Shown piece by piece: positions 11,376 to 22,734 of a DNA stretch of 64,000 bases. Location: positions 496,001 through 560,000 of the forward strand of contig NW_027478462.1 in assembly GCF_051014685.1 (NCBI RefSeq), read 5' to 3'. Below the pieces are notes generated by a model. It worked only from the letters and a program-made list of their open reading frames with translations. It was not told where the DNA came from and did not search any database. Numbering within the stretch: position 1 is the stretch's first letter; the number at the start of each line of letters is the position of its first letter. Position numbers and translations under genes: made by a program. The DNA comes from Ptiloglossa arizonensis (lineage: Eukaryota; Arthropoda; Insecta; Hymenoptera; Colletidae).

Positions 11376-11547
11376 GCCGTTCTAGTTACTCGTTTCGAGC
11401 ATCAGAACTGCGAAAATTTTGAGTTTCCCAAGCGTTTATCTCCAAACTGCCATATCTCGCGAACGGATTGATCAATCCGCAAAATTTCTGTTGCATCTGA
11501 AAGTAGAAACTCGCCCGATTACAACGGTATGCGCACTTTTCCCCTAG
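11376..11547 (+). repeat. 172-bp monomer with 3-bp deletion (copy 1 of 4)
   Basis: The monomer reads TTTCCCAAGCGTTTATCTCC where the standard reads TTTCTCAAGCGTTTCTTATC. Three bases (CTT or an equivalent frame) are missing near 11437, and a T-to-C change sits beside them. The pair of changes marks one lineage of monomers. Confidence 0.9.
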
Positions 11548-12947
11548 GCCGTCCTAGTTATTCGTGTCGAGCATCAGAACTGCGAAAATTTTGAGTTTCT
11601 CAAGCGTTTCTTACCTCCAAACTACCATATCTCGCGAACGGATTCACCAATCCGCAAAATTTCTGTTGCATCTGAAAGTAGAAACTCGCCCGATTACAAC
11701 GGTATGCGCACTTTTCCCCTAGGCCGTCCTAGTTATTCGTGTCGAGCATCAGAACTGCGAAAATTTTGAGTTTCTCAAGCGTTTCTTACCTCCAAACTAC
11801 CATATCTCGCGAACGGATTCACCAATCCGCAAAATTTCTGTTGCTTCTGAAAGTAGAAACTCGCCCGATTACAACGGTATTCGCAATTTTCCCCTAGGCG
11901 GTTCTAATTATTCGTTTCGAGCATCAGAACTGCGAAAATTTTGAGTTTCTCAAGCGTTTCTTACATCCAAACTGCCATATCTCGCGAACGGATTGACAAA
12001 TCCGCAAAATTTCTGTTGCATCTGAAAGCAGAAACTCGCCCGATTACAACGGTATGCGTACTTTTCCCCTAGGCCGTTCTAGTTATTCGTTTCGAGCATC
12101 AGAACTGCGAAAATTTTGAGTTTCTCAAGCGTTTCTTACATCCAAACTGCCATATCTCGCGAACGGATTGACCAATCCGCAAAATTTCTGTTGCATCTGA
12201 AAGCAGAAACTCGCCGGATTACAACGGTATGCGTACTTTTCCCCTATGCCGTTCTAGTTACTCGTTTCGAGCATCAGAACTGCGAAAATTTTGAGTATCT
12301 CAAGCGTTTCTTACCTCCAAACTACCATATCTCGCGAACGGATTCACCAATCCGCAAAATTTCTGCTGCTTCTGAAAGTAGAAACTTGCCCGATTACAAC
12401 GGTATGCGTACTTCTCCCCTAGGCCGTTGTAGTCATTCGTTTCGAGCATCAGAACTGCGAAAATTTTGAGTTTCTCAAGCGTTTGTTACCTCCAAACTGC
12501 CATATCTCGCGAACGGATTGACCAATCCGCAAAATTTCTGTTGCATCTGAAAGTAGAAACTCGCCCGATTACAACGGTATGTGTAGTTTTCCCCTAGGCC
12601 GTTCCAGTTATTCGTTTCGAGCATCAGAACTGTGAAAATTTTGAGTTTCTCAAGCGTTTCTTACCTCCAAACTGCCATATCTCGCGAACGGATTGACCAA
12701 TCCCCAAAATTTCTGTTGCATCTGAAAGTAGAAACTCGCCCGACTACAACGGTATGTGTAGTTTTCCCCTAGGCCGTTCTAGTTATTCGTTTCGAGCAGC
12801 AGAACTGCGAAAATTTTGAGTTTCTCAAGCGTTTCTTACCTCCAAACTGCCATATCTCGCGAACGGATGGACCAAACCGCAAAATTTCTGTTGCATCTGA
12901 AAGTAGAAACTCGCCCGATTACAACGGTATGCGTACTTTTCCCCTAG

Positions 12948-13119
12948 GCCGTTCTAGTTACTCGTTTCGAGCATCAGAACTGCGAAAATTTTGAGTTTCC
13001 CAAGCGTTTATCTCCAAACTGCCATATCTCGCGAACGGATTGATCAATCCGCAAAATTTCTGTTGCATCTGAAAGTAGAAACTCGCCCGATTACAACGGT
13101 ATGCGCACTTTTCCCCTAG
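12948..13119 (+). repeat. 172-bp monomer with 3-bp deletion (copy 2 of 4)
   Basis: It has the same TTTCCCAAGCGTTTATC signature as the copy at 11.4 kb and lies 1572 bp downstream, so it was copied by the 9-mer duplication. Confidence 0.9.
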
Positions 13120-16100
13120 GCCGTCCTAGTTATTCGTGTCGAGCATCAGAACTGCGAAAATTTTGAGTTTCTCAAGCGTTTCTTACCTCCAAACTACCAT
13201 ATCTCGCGAACGGATTCACCAATCCGCAAAATTTCTGTTGCATCTGAAAGTAGAAACTCGCCCGATTACAACGGTATGCGCACTTTTCCCCTAGGCCGTC
13301 CTAGTTATTCGTGTCGAGCATCAGAACTGCGAAAATTTTGAGTTTCTCAAGCGTTTCTTACCTCCAAACTACCATATCTCGCGAACGGATTCACCAATCC
13401 GCAAAATTTCTGTTGCTTCTGAAAGTAGAAACTCGCCCGATTACAACGGTATTCGCACTTTTCCCCTAGGCGGTTCTAATTATTCGTTTCGAGCATCAGA
13501 ACTGCGAAAATTTTGAGTTTCTCAAGCGTTTCTTACATCCAAACTGCCATATCTCGCGAACGGATTGACAAATCCGCAAAATTTCTGTTGCATCTGAAAG
13601 CAGAAACTCGCCCGATTACAACGGTATGCGTACTTTTCCCCTAGGCCGTTCTAGTTATTCGTTTCGAGCATCAGAACTGCGAAAATTTTGAGTTTCTCAA
13701 GCGTTTCTTACATCCAAACTGCCATATCTCGCGAACGGATTGACCAATCCGCAAAATTTCTGTTGCATCTGAAAGCAGAAACTCGCCGGATTACAACGGT
13801 ATGCGTACTTTTCCCCTATGCCGTTCTAGTTACTCGTTTCGAGCATCAGAACTGCGAAAATTTTGAGTATCTCAAGCGTTTCTTACCTCCAAACTACCAT
13901 ATCTCGCGAACGGATTCACCAATCCGCAAAATTTCTGCTGCTTCTGAAAGTAGAAACTTGCCCGATTACAACGGTATGCGTACTTCTCCCCTAGGCCGTT
14001 GTAGTCATTCGTTTCGAGCATCAGAACTGCGAAAATTTTGAGTTTCTCAAGCGTTTGTTACCTCCAAACTGCCATATCTCGCGAACGGATTGACCAATCC
14101 GCAAAATTTCTGTTGCATCTGAAAGTAGAAACTCGCCCGATTACAACGGTATGTGTAGTTTTCCCCTAGGCCGTTCCAGTTATTCGTTTCGAGCATCAGA
14201 ACTGTGAAAATTTTGAGTTTCTCAAGCGTTTCTTACCTCCAAACTGCCATATCTCGCGAACGGATTGACCAATCCCCAAAATTTCTGTTGCATCTGAAAG
14301 TAGAAACTCGCCCGACTACAACGGTATGTGTAGTTTTCCCCTAGGCCGTTCTAGTTATTCGTTTCGAGCAGCAGAACTGCGAAAATTTTGAGTTTCTCAA
14401 GCGTTTCTTACCTCCAAACTGCCATATCTCGCGAACGGATGGACCAAACCGCAAAATTTCTGTTGCATCTGAAAGTAGAAACTCGCCCGATTACAACGGT
14501 ATGCGTGCTTTTCCCCTAGGCCGTTCTAGTTACTCGTTTCGAGCATCAGAACTGCGAAAATTTTGAGTTTCTCAAGCGTTTCTTATCTCCAAACTGCCAT
14601 ATCTCGCGAACGGATTGATCAATCCGCAAAATTTCTGTTGCATCTGAAAGTAGAAACTCGCCCGATTACAACGGTATGCGCACTTTTCCCCTAGGCCGTC
14701 CTAGTTATTCGTGTCGAGCATCAGAACTGCGAAAATTTTGAGTTTCTCAAGCGTTTCTTACCTCCAAACTACCATATCTCGCGAACGGATTCACCAATCC
14801 GCAAAACTTCTGTTGCATCTGAAAGTAGAAGCTCGCCCGATTACAACGGTATGCGCACTTTTCCCCTAAGCCGTTCTAGTTATTCGTTTCGAGCATCAGA
14901 ACTGCGAAAATTTTGAGTTTCTCAAGCGTTTCTTACATCCAAACTGCCATCTCTCGCGAACGGATTGACCAATCCGCAAAATTTCTGTTGCATCTGAAAG
15001 TAGAAACTCGCCCGATTACAACGGTATGTGTAGTTTTCCCCTAGGCCGTTCTAGTTATTCGTTTCGAGCATCAGAACAGCGAAAATTTTGAGTTTCTCAA
15101 GCGTTTCTTACATCCAAACTGCCATATCTCGCGAACGGATTGACAAATCCGCAAAATTTCTGTTGCATCTGAAAGCAGAAACTCGCCCGATTACAACGGT
15201 ATGCGTACTTTTCCCCTAGGCCGTTCTAGTTATTCGTTTCGAGCATCAGAACTGCGAAAATTTTGAGTTTCTCAAGCGTTTCTTACATCCAAACTGCCAT
15301 ATCTCGCGAACGGATTGACCAATCCGCAAAATTTCTGTTGCATCTGAAAGCAGAAACTCGCCGGATTACAACGGTATGCGTACTTTTCCCCTATGCCGTT
15401 CTAGTTACTCGTTTCGAGCATCAGAACTGCGAAAATTTTGAGTTTCTCCAGCGTTTCTTACCTCCAAACTACCATATCTCGCGAACGGATTCACCAATCC
15501 GCAAAATTTCTGCTGCTTCTGAAAGTAGAAACTCGCCCGATTACAACGGTATGCGTACTTCTCCCCTAGGCCGTTGTAGTCATTCGTTTCGAGCATCAGA
15601 ACTGCGAAAATTTTGAGTTTCTCAAGCGTTTCTTACCTCCAAACTACCATATCTCGCGAACGGATTCACCAATCCGCAAAACTTCTGTTGCATCTGAAAG
15701 TAGAAACTCGCCCGATTACAACGGTATGCGCACTTTTCCCCTAAGCCGTTCTAGTTATTCGTTTCGAGCATCAGAACTGCGAAAATTTTGAGTTTCTCAA
15801 GCGTTTCTTACATCCAAACTGCCATATCTCGCGAACGGATTGACCAATCCGCAAAATTTCTGTTGCATCTGAAAGTAGAAACTCGCCCGATTACAACGGT
15901 ATGTGTAGTTTTCCCCTAGGCCGTTCTAGTTATTCGTTTCGAGCATCAGAACAGCGAAAATTTTGAGTTTCTCAAGCGTTTCTTACATCCAAACTGCCAT
16001 ATCTCGCGAACGGATTGACAAATTCGCAAAATTTCTGTTGCATCTGAAAGCAGAAACTCGCCCGATTACAACGGTATGCGTACTTTTCCCCTAGGCCGTT

Positions 16101-16969
16101 CTAGTTATTCGTTTCGAGCATCAGAACTGCGAAAATTTTGAGTTTCTCAAGCGTTTCTTACATCCAAACTGCCATATCTCGCGAACGGATTGACCAATCC
16201 GCAAAATTTCTGTTGCATCTGAAAGCAGAAACTCGCCGGATTACAACGGTATGCGTACTTTTCCCCTATGCCGTTCTAGTTACTCGTTTCGAGCATCAGA
16301 ACTGCGAAAATTTTGAGTTTCTCAAGCGTTTCTTACCTCCAAACTACCATATCTCGCGAACGGATTCACCAATCCGCAAAATTTCTGCTGCTTCTGAAAG
16401 TAGAAACTCGCCCGATTACAACGGTATGCGTACTTCTCCCCTAGGCCGTTGTAGTCATTCGTTTCGAGCATCAGAACTGCGAAAATTTTGAGTTTCTCAA
16501 GCGTTTCTTACCTCCAAACTGCCATATCTCGCGAACGGATTGACCAATCCGCAAAATTTCTGTTGCATCTGAAATTAGAAACTCGCCCGATTACAACGGT
16601 ATGTGTAGTTTTCCCCTAGGCCGTTCCAGTTATTCGTTTCGAGCATCAGAACTGTGAAAATTTTGAGTTTCTCAAGCGTTTCTTACCTCCAAACTGCCAT
16701 ATCTCGCGAACGGATTGACCAATCCCCAAAATTTCTGTTGCATCTGAAAGTAGAAACTCGCCCGACTACAACGGTATGTGTAGTTTTCCCCTAGGCCGTT
16801 CTAGTTATTCGTTTCGAGCAGCAGAACTGCGAAAATTTTGAGTTTCTCAAGCGTTTCTTACCTCCAAACTGCCATATCTCGCGAACGGATGGACCAAACC
16901 GCAAAATTTCTGTTGCATCTGAAAGTAGAAACTCGCCCGATTACAACGGTATGCGTACTTTTCCCCTAG

Positions 16970-17141
16970 GCCGTTCTAGTTACTCGTTTCGAGCATCAGA
17001 ACTGCGAAAATTTTGAGTTTCCCAAGCGTTTATCTCCAAACTGCCATATCTCGCGAACGGATTGATCAATCCGCAAAATTTCTGTTGCATCTGAAAGTAG
17101 AAACTCGCCCGATTACAACGGTATGCGCACTTTTCCCCTAG
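16970..17141 (+). repeat. 172-bp monomer with 3-bp deletion (copy 3 of 4)
   Basis: It carries the same deletion plus T-to-C signature and sits inside the left copy of the 5.59-kb duplicated block. At the matching place in the intermediate 9-mer unit (about 14.5 kb) the monomer has no deletion. Confidence 0.9.
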
Positions 17142-19100
17142 GCCGTCCTAGTTATTCGTGTCGAGCATCAGAACTGCGAAAATTTTGAGTTTCTCAAGCG
17201 TTTCTTACCTCCAAACTACCATATCTCGCGAACGGATTCACCAATCCGCAAAATTTCTGTTGCTTCTGAAAGTAGAAACTCGCCCGATTACAACGGTATT
17301 CGCACTTTTCCCCTAGGCGGTTCTAATTATTCGTTTCGAGCATCAGAACTGCGAAAATTTTGAGTTTCTCAAGCGTTTCTTACCTCCAAACTGCCATATC
17401 TCGCGAACGGATTGACAAATCCGCAAAATTCCTGTTGCATCTGAAAGTAGAAACTCGCCCGATTACAACGGTAGGTGTAGTTTTCCCCTAGGCCGTTCTA
17501 GTTATTCGTTTCGAGCATCATCACTGCGAAAATTTTGAGTTTCTCAAGCGTTTCTTACCTCCAAACTACCATATCTCGCGAACGGATTCACCAATCCGCA
17601 AAATTTCTGCTGCTTCTGAAAGTAGAAACTCGCCCGATTACAACGGTATGCGTACTTCTCCCCTCGGCCGTTGTAGTTATTCGTGTCGAGCATCAGAACT
17701 GCGAAAATTTTGAGTTTCTCAAGCGTTTCTTACCTCCAAACTGCCATATCTCGCGAACGGATTGACAAATCCGCAAAATTTCTGTTGCATCTGAAAGTAG
17801 AAACTCCCCCGATTACAACGGTATGTGTAGTTTTCCCCTAGGCCGTTGTAGTCATTCGTTTCGAGCATCAGAACTGCGAAAATTTTGAGTTCCTTAAGCG
17901 TTTCTTATCTCCAAACTGCCATATCTCGCGAACGGATTGATCAATCCGCAAAATTTCTGTTGCATCTGAAAGTAGAAACTCGCCCGATTACAACGGTATG
18001 CGTACTTTTCCCCTAGGCCGTTCTAGTTACTCGTTTCGAGCATCAGAACTGCGAAAATTTTGAGTTTCTCAAGCGTTTCTTACCTCCAAACTGCCATATC
18101 TCGCGAACGGATTGATCAATCCGCAAAATTTCTGTTGCATCTGAAAGTAGAAACTCGCCCGATTACAACGGTATTCGCACTTTTCCCCTAGGCGGTTCTA
18201 ATTATTCGTTTCGAGCATCAGAACTGCGAAAATTTTGAGTTTCTCAAGCGTTTCTTACGTCCAAACTGCCATATCTCGCGAACGGATTGACAAATCCGCA
18301 AAATTCCTGTTGCATCTGAAAGTAGAAACTCGCCCGATTACAACGGTAGGTGTAGTTTTCTCCTAGGCCGTTCTAGTTATTCGTTTGGAGCATCATCACT
18401 GCGAAAATTTTGAGTTTCTCAAGCGTTTCTTACCTCCAAACTACCATATCTCGCGAACGGATTCACCAATCCGCAAAATTTCTGTTGCTTCTGAAAGTAG
18501 AAACTCGCCCGATTACAACGGTATGCGTACTTCTCCCCTCGGCCGTTGTAGTCATTCGTTTCGAGCATCAGAACTGCGAAAATTTTGAGTTTCTCAAGCG
18601 TTTCTTACATCCAAACTGCCATATCTCGCGAACGGATTGACAAATCCGCAAAATTTCTGTTGCATCTGAAAGTAGAAACTCCCCCGATTACAACGGTATG
18701 TGTAGTTTTCCCCTAGGCCGTTGTAGTCATTCGTTTCGAGCATCAGAACTGCGAAAATTTTGAGTTCCTGAAGCGTTTCTTATCTCCAAACTGCCATATC
18801 TCGCGAACGGATTGATCAATCCGCAAAATTTCTCTTGCATCTGAAAGTAGAAACTCACCCGATTACAACGGAATGCGCATTTTTCCCCTAGGCGGTTCTA
18901 GTTAATCGTTTCGAGCATCAGAACTGCGAAAATTTTGAGTTTCTCAAGCGTTTCTTACCTCCAAACTACCATATCTCGCGAACGGATTCACCAATCCGCA
19001 AAATTTCTGTAGCATCTGAAAGTAGAAACTCGCCCGATTACAACCGTATGCGCACTTTTCCCCTAGGCGGTTCTAGTTATTCGTTTCGAGCATCATCACT

Positions 19101-20160
19101 GCGAAAATTTGAGTTTCTCAAGCGTTTCTTACCTCCAAACTGCCATATCTCGCGAACGGATTGACAAATCCGCAAAATTTCTGTTGCATCTGAAAGTAGA
19201 AACTCCCCGATTACAACGGTATGTGTAGTTTTCCCCTAGGCCGTTGTAGTCATTTCGTTTCGAGCATCAGAACTGCGAAAATTTTGAGTTCCTGAAGCGT
19301 TTCTTATCTCCAAACTGCCATATCTCGCGAACGGATTGATCAATCCGCAAAATTTCTCTTGCATCTGAAAGTAGAAACTCACCCGATTACAACGGAATGC
19401 GCATTTTTCCCCTAGGCGGTTCTAGTTAATCGTTTCGAGCATCAGAACTGCGAAAATTTTGAGTTTCTCAAGCGTTTCTTACCTCCAAACTACCATATCT
19501 CGCGAACGGATTCACCAATCCGCAAAATTTCTGCTGCTTCTGAAAGTAGAAACTCGCCCGATTACAACGGTATGCGTACTTCTCCCCTCGGCCGTTGTAG
19601 TTATTCGTGTCGAGCATCAGAACTGCGAAAATTTTGAGTTTCTCAAGCGTTTCTTACCTCCAAACTGCCATATCTCGCGAACGGATTGACAAATCCGCAA
19701 AATTTCTGTTGCATCTGAAAGTAGAAACTCCCCCGATTACAACGGTATGTGTAGTTTTCCCCTAGGCCGTTGTAGTCATTCGTTTCGAGCATCAGAACTG
19801 CGAAAATTTTGAGTTCCTTAAGCGTTTCTTATCTCCAAACTGCCATATCTCGCGAACGGATTGATCAATCCGCAAAATTTCTGTTGCATCTGAAAGTAGA
19901 AACTCGCCCGATTACAACGGTATGCGTACTTTTCCCCTAGGCCGTTCTAGTTACTCGTTTCGAGCATCAGAACTGCGAAAATTTTGAGTTTCTCAAGCGT
20001 TTCTTACCTCCAAACTGCCATATCTCGCGAACGGATTGATCAATCCGCAAAATTTCTGTTGCATCTGAAAGTAGAAACTCGCCCGATTACAACGGTATTC
20101 GCACTTTTCCCTAGGCGGTTCTAATTATTCGTTTCGAGCATCAGAACTGCGAAAATTTGA
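19101..20160 (+). other. Cluster of five 1-bp indels in homopolymer runs
   Basis: Within about 1.05 kb there is a missing T in AAAATTTT (near 19110), a missing C in CTCCCCCG (near 19206), an extra T in CATTCG (near 19253), a missing C in TTCCCCTAGG (near 20110) and a missing T in AAAATTTT (near 20158). The near-identical partner segment at 24.7-25.75 kb has none of these. Only two other 1-bp indels occur in the rest of the window. This looks more like residual consensus error than biology, though a real local burst cannot be excluded. Confidence 0.8.
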
Positions 20161-22204
20161 GTTTCTCAAGCGTTTCTTACGTCCAAACTGCCATATCTCG
20201 CGAACGGATTGACAAATCCGCAAAATTCCTGTTGCATCTGAAAGTAGAAACTCGCCCGATTACAACGGTAGGTGTAGTTTTCTCCTAGGCCGTTCTAGTT
20301 ATTCGTTTGGAGCATCATCACTGCGAAAATTTTGAGTTTCTCAAGCGTTTCTTACCTCCAAACTACCATATCTCGCGAACGGATTCACCAATCCGCAAAA
20401 TTTCTGTTGCTTCTGAAAGTAGAAACTCGCCCGATTACAACGGTATGCGTACTTCTCCCCTCGGCCGTTGTAGTCATTCGTTTCGAGCATCAGAACTGCG
20501 AAAATTTTGAGTTTCTCAAGCGTTTCTTACCTCCAAACTGCCATATCTCGCGAACGGATTGACAAATCCGCAAAATTTCTGTTGCATCTGAAAGTAGAAA
20601 CTCCCCCGATTACAACGGTATGTGTAGTTTTCCCCTAGGCCGTTGTAGTCATTCGTTTCGAGCATCAGAACTGCGAAAATTTTGAGTTCCTGAAGCGTTT
20701 CTTATCTCCAAACTGCCATATCTCGCGAACGGATTGATCAATCCGCAAAATTTCTCTTGCATCTGAAAGTAGAAACTCACCCGATTACAACGGAATGCGC
20801 ATTTTTCCCCTAGGCGGTTCTAGTTAATCGTTTCGAGCATCAGAACTGCGAAAATTTTGAGTTTCTCAAGCGTTTCTTACCTCCAAACTACCATATCTCG
20901 CGAACGGATTCACCAATCCGCAAAATTTCTGTAGCATCTGAAAGTAGAAACTCGCCCGATTACAACCGTATGCGCACTTTTCCCCTAGGCGGTTCTAGTT
21001 ATTCGTTTCGAGCATCAGAACTGCGAAAATTTTGAGTTTCTGAAGCGTTTCTTACCTCCAAACTGCCATATCTCGCGAACGGATTGACCAAACCGCAAAA
21101 TTTCTGTTGCTTCTGAAAATAGAAACTCGCCCGATTACAACGGTATGCGTACTTCTCCCCTAGGCCGTTCTAGTTATTCGTTTCGAGCATCAGAACTGCG
21201 AAAATTTTGAGTTTCTCAAGCGTTTCTTACCTCCAAACTGCCATATCTCGCGAACGGATAGACCAATCCGCAAAATTTCTATTGCATCTGAAAGTAGAAA
21301 CTCGCCCGATTACAACGGTATGCGTACTTCTCCCCTAGGCCGTTGTAGTCATTCGTTTCGAGCATCAGATCTGCGAAAATTTTGAGTTTCTCAAGCGTTT
21401 CTTATCTCCAAACTGCCATATCTCGCGAACGGATTGATCAATCCGCAAAATTTCTGTTGCATCTGAAAGTAGAAACTCGCCCGATTACAACGGTATTCGC
21501 ACTTTTCCCCTAGGCGGTTCTAATAATTCGTTTCGAGCATCAGAACTGCGAAAATTTTGAGTTCCTTAAGCGTTTCTTATCTCCAAACTACCATATCTCG
21601 CGAACGGATTCACCAATCCGCAAAATTTCTGTTGCTTCTGAAAGTAGAAACTCGCCCGATTACAACGGTATTCGCACTTTTCCCCTAGGCGGTTCTAATT
21701 ATTCGTTTCGAGCATCAGAACTGCGAAAATTTTGAGTTTCTCAAGCGTTTCTTACCTCCAAACTGCCATATCTCGCGAACGGATTGACAAATCCGCAAAA
21801 TTCCTGTTGCATCTGAAAGTAGAAACTCGCCGGATTACAACGGTATGCGTACTTTTCCCCTATGCCGTTCTAGTTACTCGTTTCGAGCATCAGAACTGCG
21901 AAAATTTTGAGTTTCTCAAGCGTTTCTTACCTCCAAACTACCATATCTCGCGAACGGATTCACCAATCCGCAAAATTTCTGCTGCTTCTGAAAGTAGAAA
22001 CTCGCCCGATTACAACGGTATGCGTACTTCTCCCCTAGGCCGTTGTAGTCATTCGTTTCGAGCATCAGAACTGCGAAAATTTTGAGTTTCTCAAGCGTTT
22101 CTTACCTCCAAACTGCCATATCTCGCGAACGGATTGACCAATCCGCAAAATTTCTGTTGCATCTGAAATTAGAAACTCGCCCGATTACAACGGTATGTGT
22201 AGTT

Positions 22205-22212
22205 TTCCCTAG
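22205..22212 (+). other. Isolated 1-bp deletion in a C run
   Basis: The monomer reads TTTTCCCTAGG where the standard has four C residues. The partner monomer in the left copy (about 16615) has the full run. It shifts the phase of all monomers to the right by one base. Confidence 0.85.
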
Positions 22213-22562
22213 GCCGTTCCAGTTATTCGTTTCGAGCATCAGAACTGTGAAAATTTTGAGTTTCTCAAGCGTTTCTTACCTCCAAACTGCCATATCTCGC
22301 GAACGGATTGACCAATCCCCAAAATTTCTGTTGCATCTGAAAGTAGAAACTCGCCCGACTACAACGGTATGTGTAGTTTTCCCCTAGGCCGTTCTAGTTA
22401 TTCGTTTCGAGCAGCAGAACTGCGAAAATTTTGAGTTTCTCAAGCGTTTCTTACCTCCAAACTGCCATATCTCGCGAACGGATGGACCAAACCGCAAAAT
22501 TTCTGTTGCATCTGAAAGTAGAAACTCGCCCGATTACAACGGTATGCGTACTTTTCCCCTAG

Positions 22563-22734
22563 GCCGTTCTAGTTACTCGTTTCGAGCATCAGAACTGCGA
22601 AAATTTTGAGTTTCCCAAGCGTTTATCTCCAAACTGCCATATCTCGCGAACGGATTGATCAATCCGCAAAATTTTTGTTGCATCTGAAAGTAGAAACTCG
22701 CCCGATTACAACGGTATGCGCACTTTTCCCCTAG
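22563..22734 (+). repeat. 172-bp monomer with 3-bp deletion (copy 4 of 4)
   Basis: This is the counterpart of the 16970 monomer in the right copy of the 5.59-kb duplication, offset 5593 bp. It also has one private base, ATTTTTG in place of ATTTCTG near 22675. Confidence 0.9.

Larger units (their letters stand above)
9996..16236 (+). repeat. 9-mer higher-order repeat (1572/1575 bp) with 5- and 7-monomer variants
   Basis: The CGAGCAGCAG variant occurs at 9996, 11221, 12793, 14365 and then 16815. The spacings are 1225 (7-mer), 1572, 1572 and 2450 (9 + 5 monomers). The monomer beginning TTGAGTTTCTC at 12116 recurs at 13688 and 15263 (1572 and 1575 bp), and at 16138 (875 bp, 5 monomers). The 1572 spacing is nine monomers less 3 bp, because the unit carries a monomer with a 3-bp deletion. 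The repeat unit includes the TGGACCAAACC monomer, two or three GTGTCG monomers, and a TATTCGC monomer with GGCGGTTCTAAT. No gene is present. Confidence 0.8.
16237..21830 (+). repeat. 5.59-kb tandemly duplicated block, left copy
   Basis: The block is repeated immediately to the right. Matched landmarks: the private GAAATTAG at about 16571 and 22165 (5594 bp), CGAGCAGCAG at 16815 and 22408, the 3-bp-deletion monomer at 16970 and 22563, the TTCACC/CTGCTGCTTC monomer at 17535 and 23128, and the private TAATAATTCG at 21521 and 27117. Inside the block is an 11-mer repeat: the monomer at 17535 recurs at 19459, and the one at 18410 recurs at 20332. The block is rich in the ACTCCCCCG, CTCGGCCGTTGTAG and CATCATCACTGCG subfamilies. 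The last part (about 21540-21715) is one monomer that the right copy lacks. Confidence 0.85.

Noticed and set aside
15405..15596. 63-codon open frame on the minus strand
   Set aside because: It exists only because a private base (CTCCAGCG in place of CTCAAGCG, near 15449) removes a stop. It is satellite sequence like the rest.
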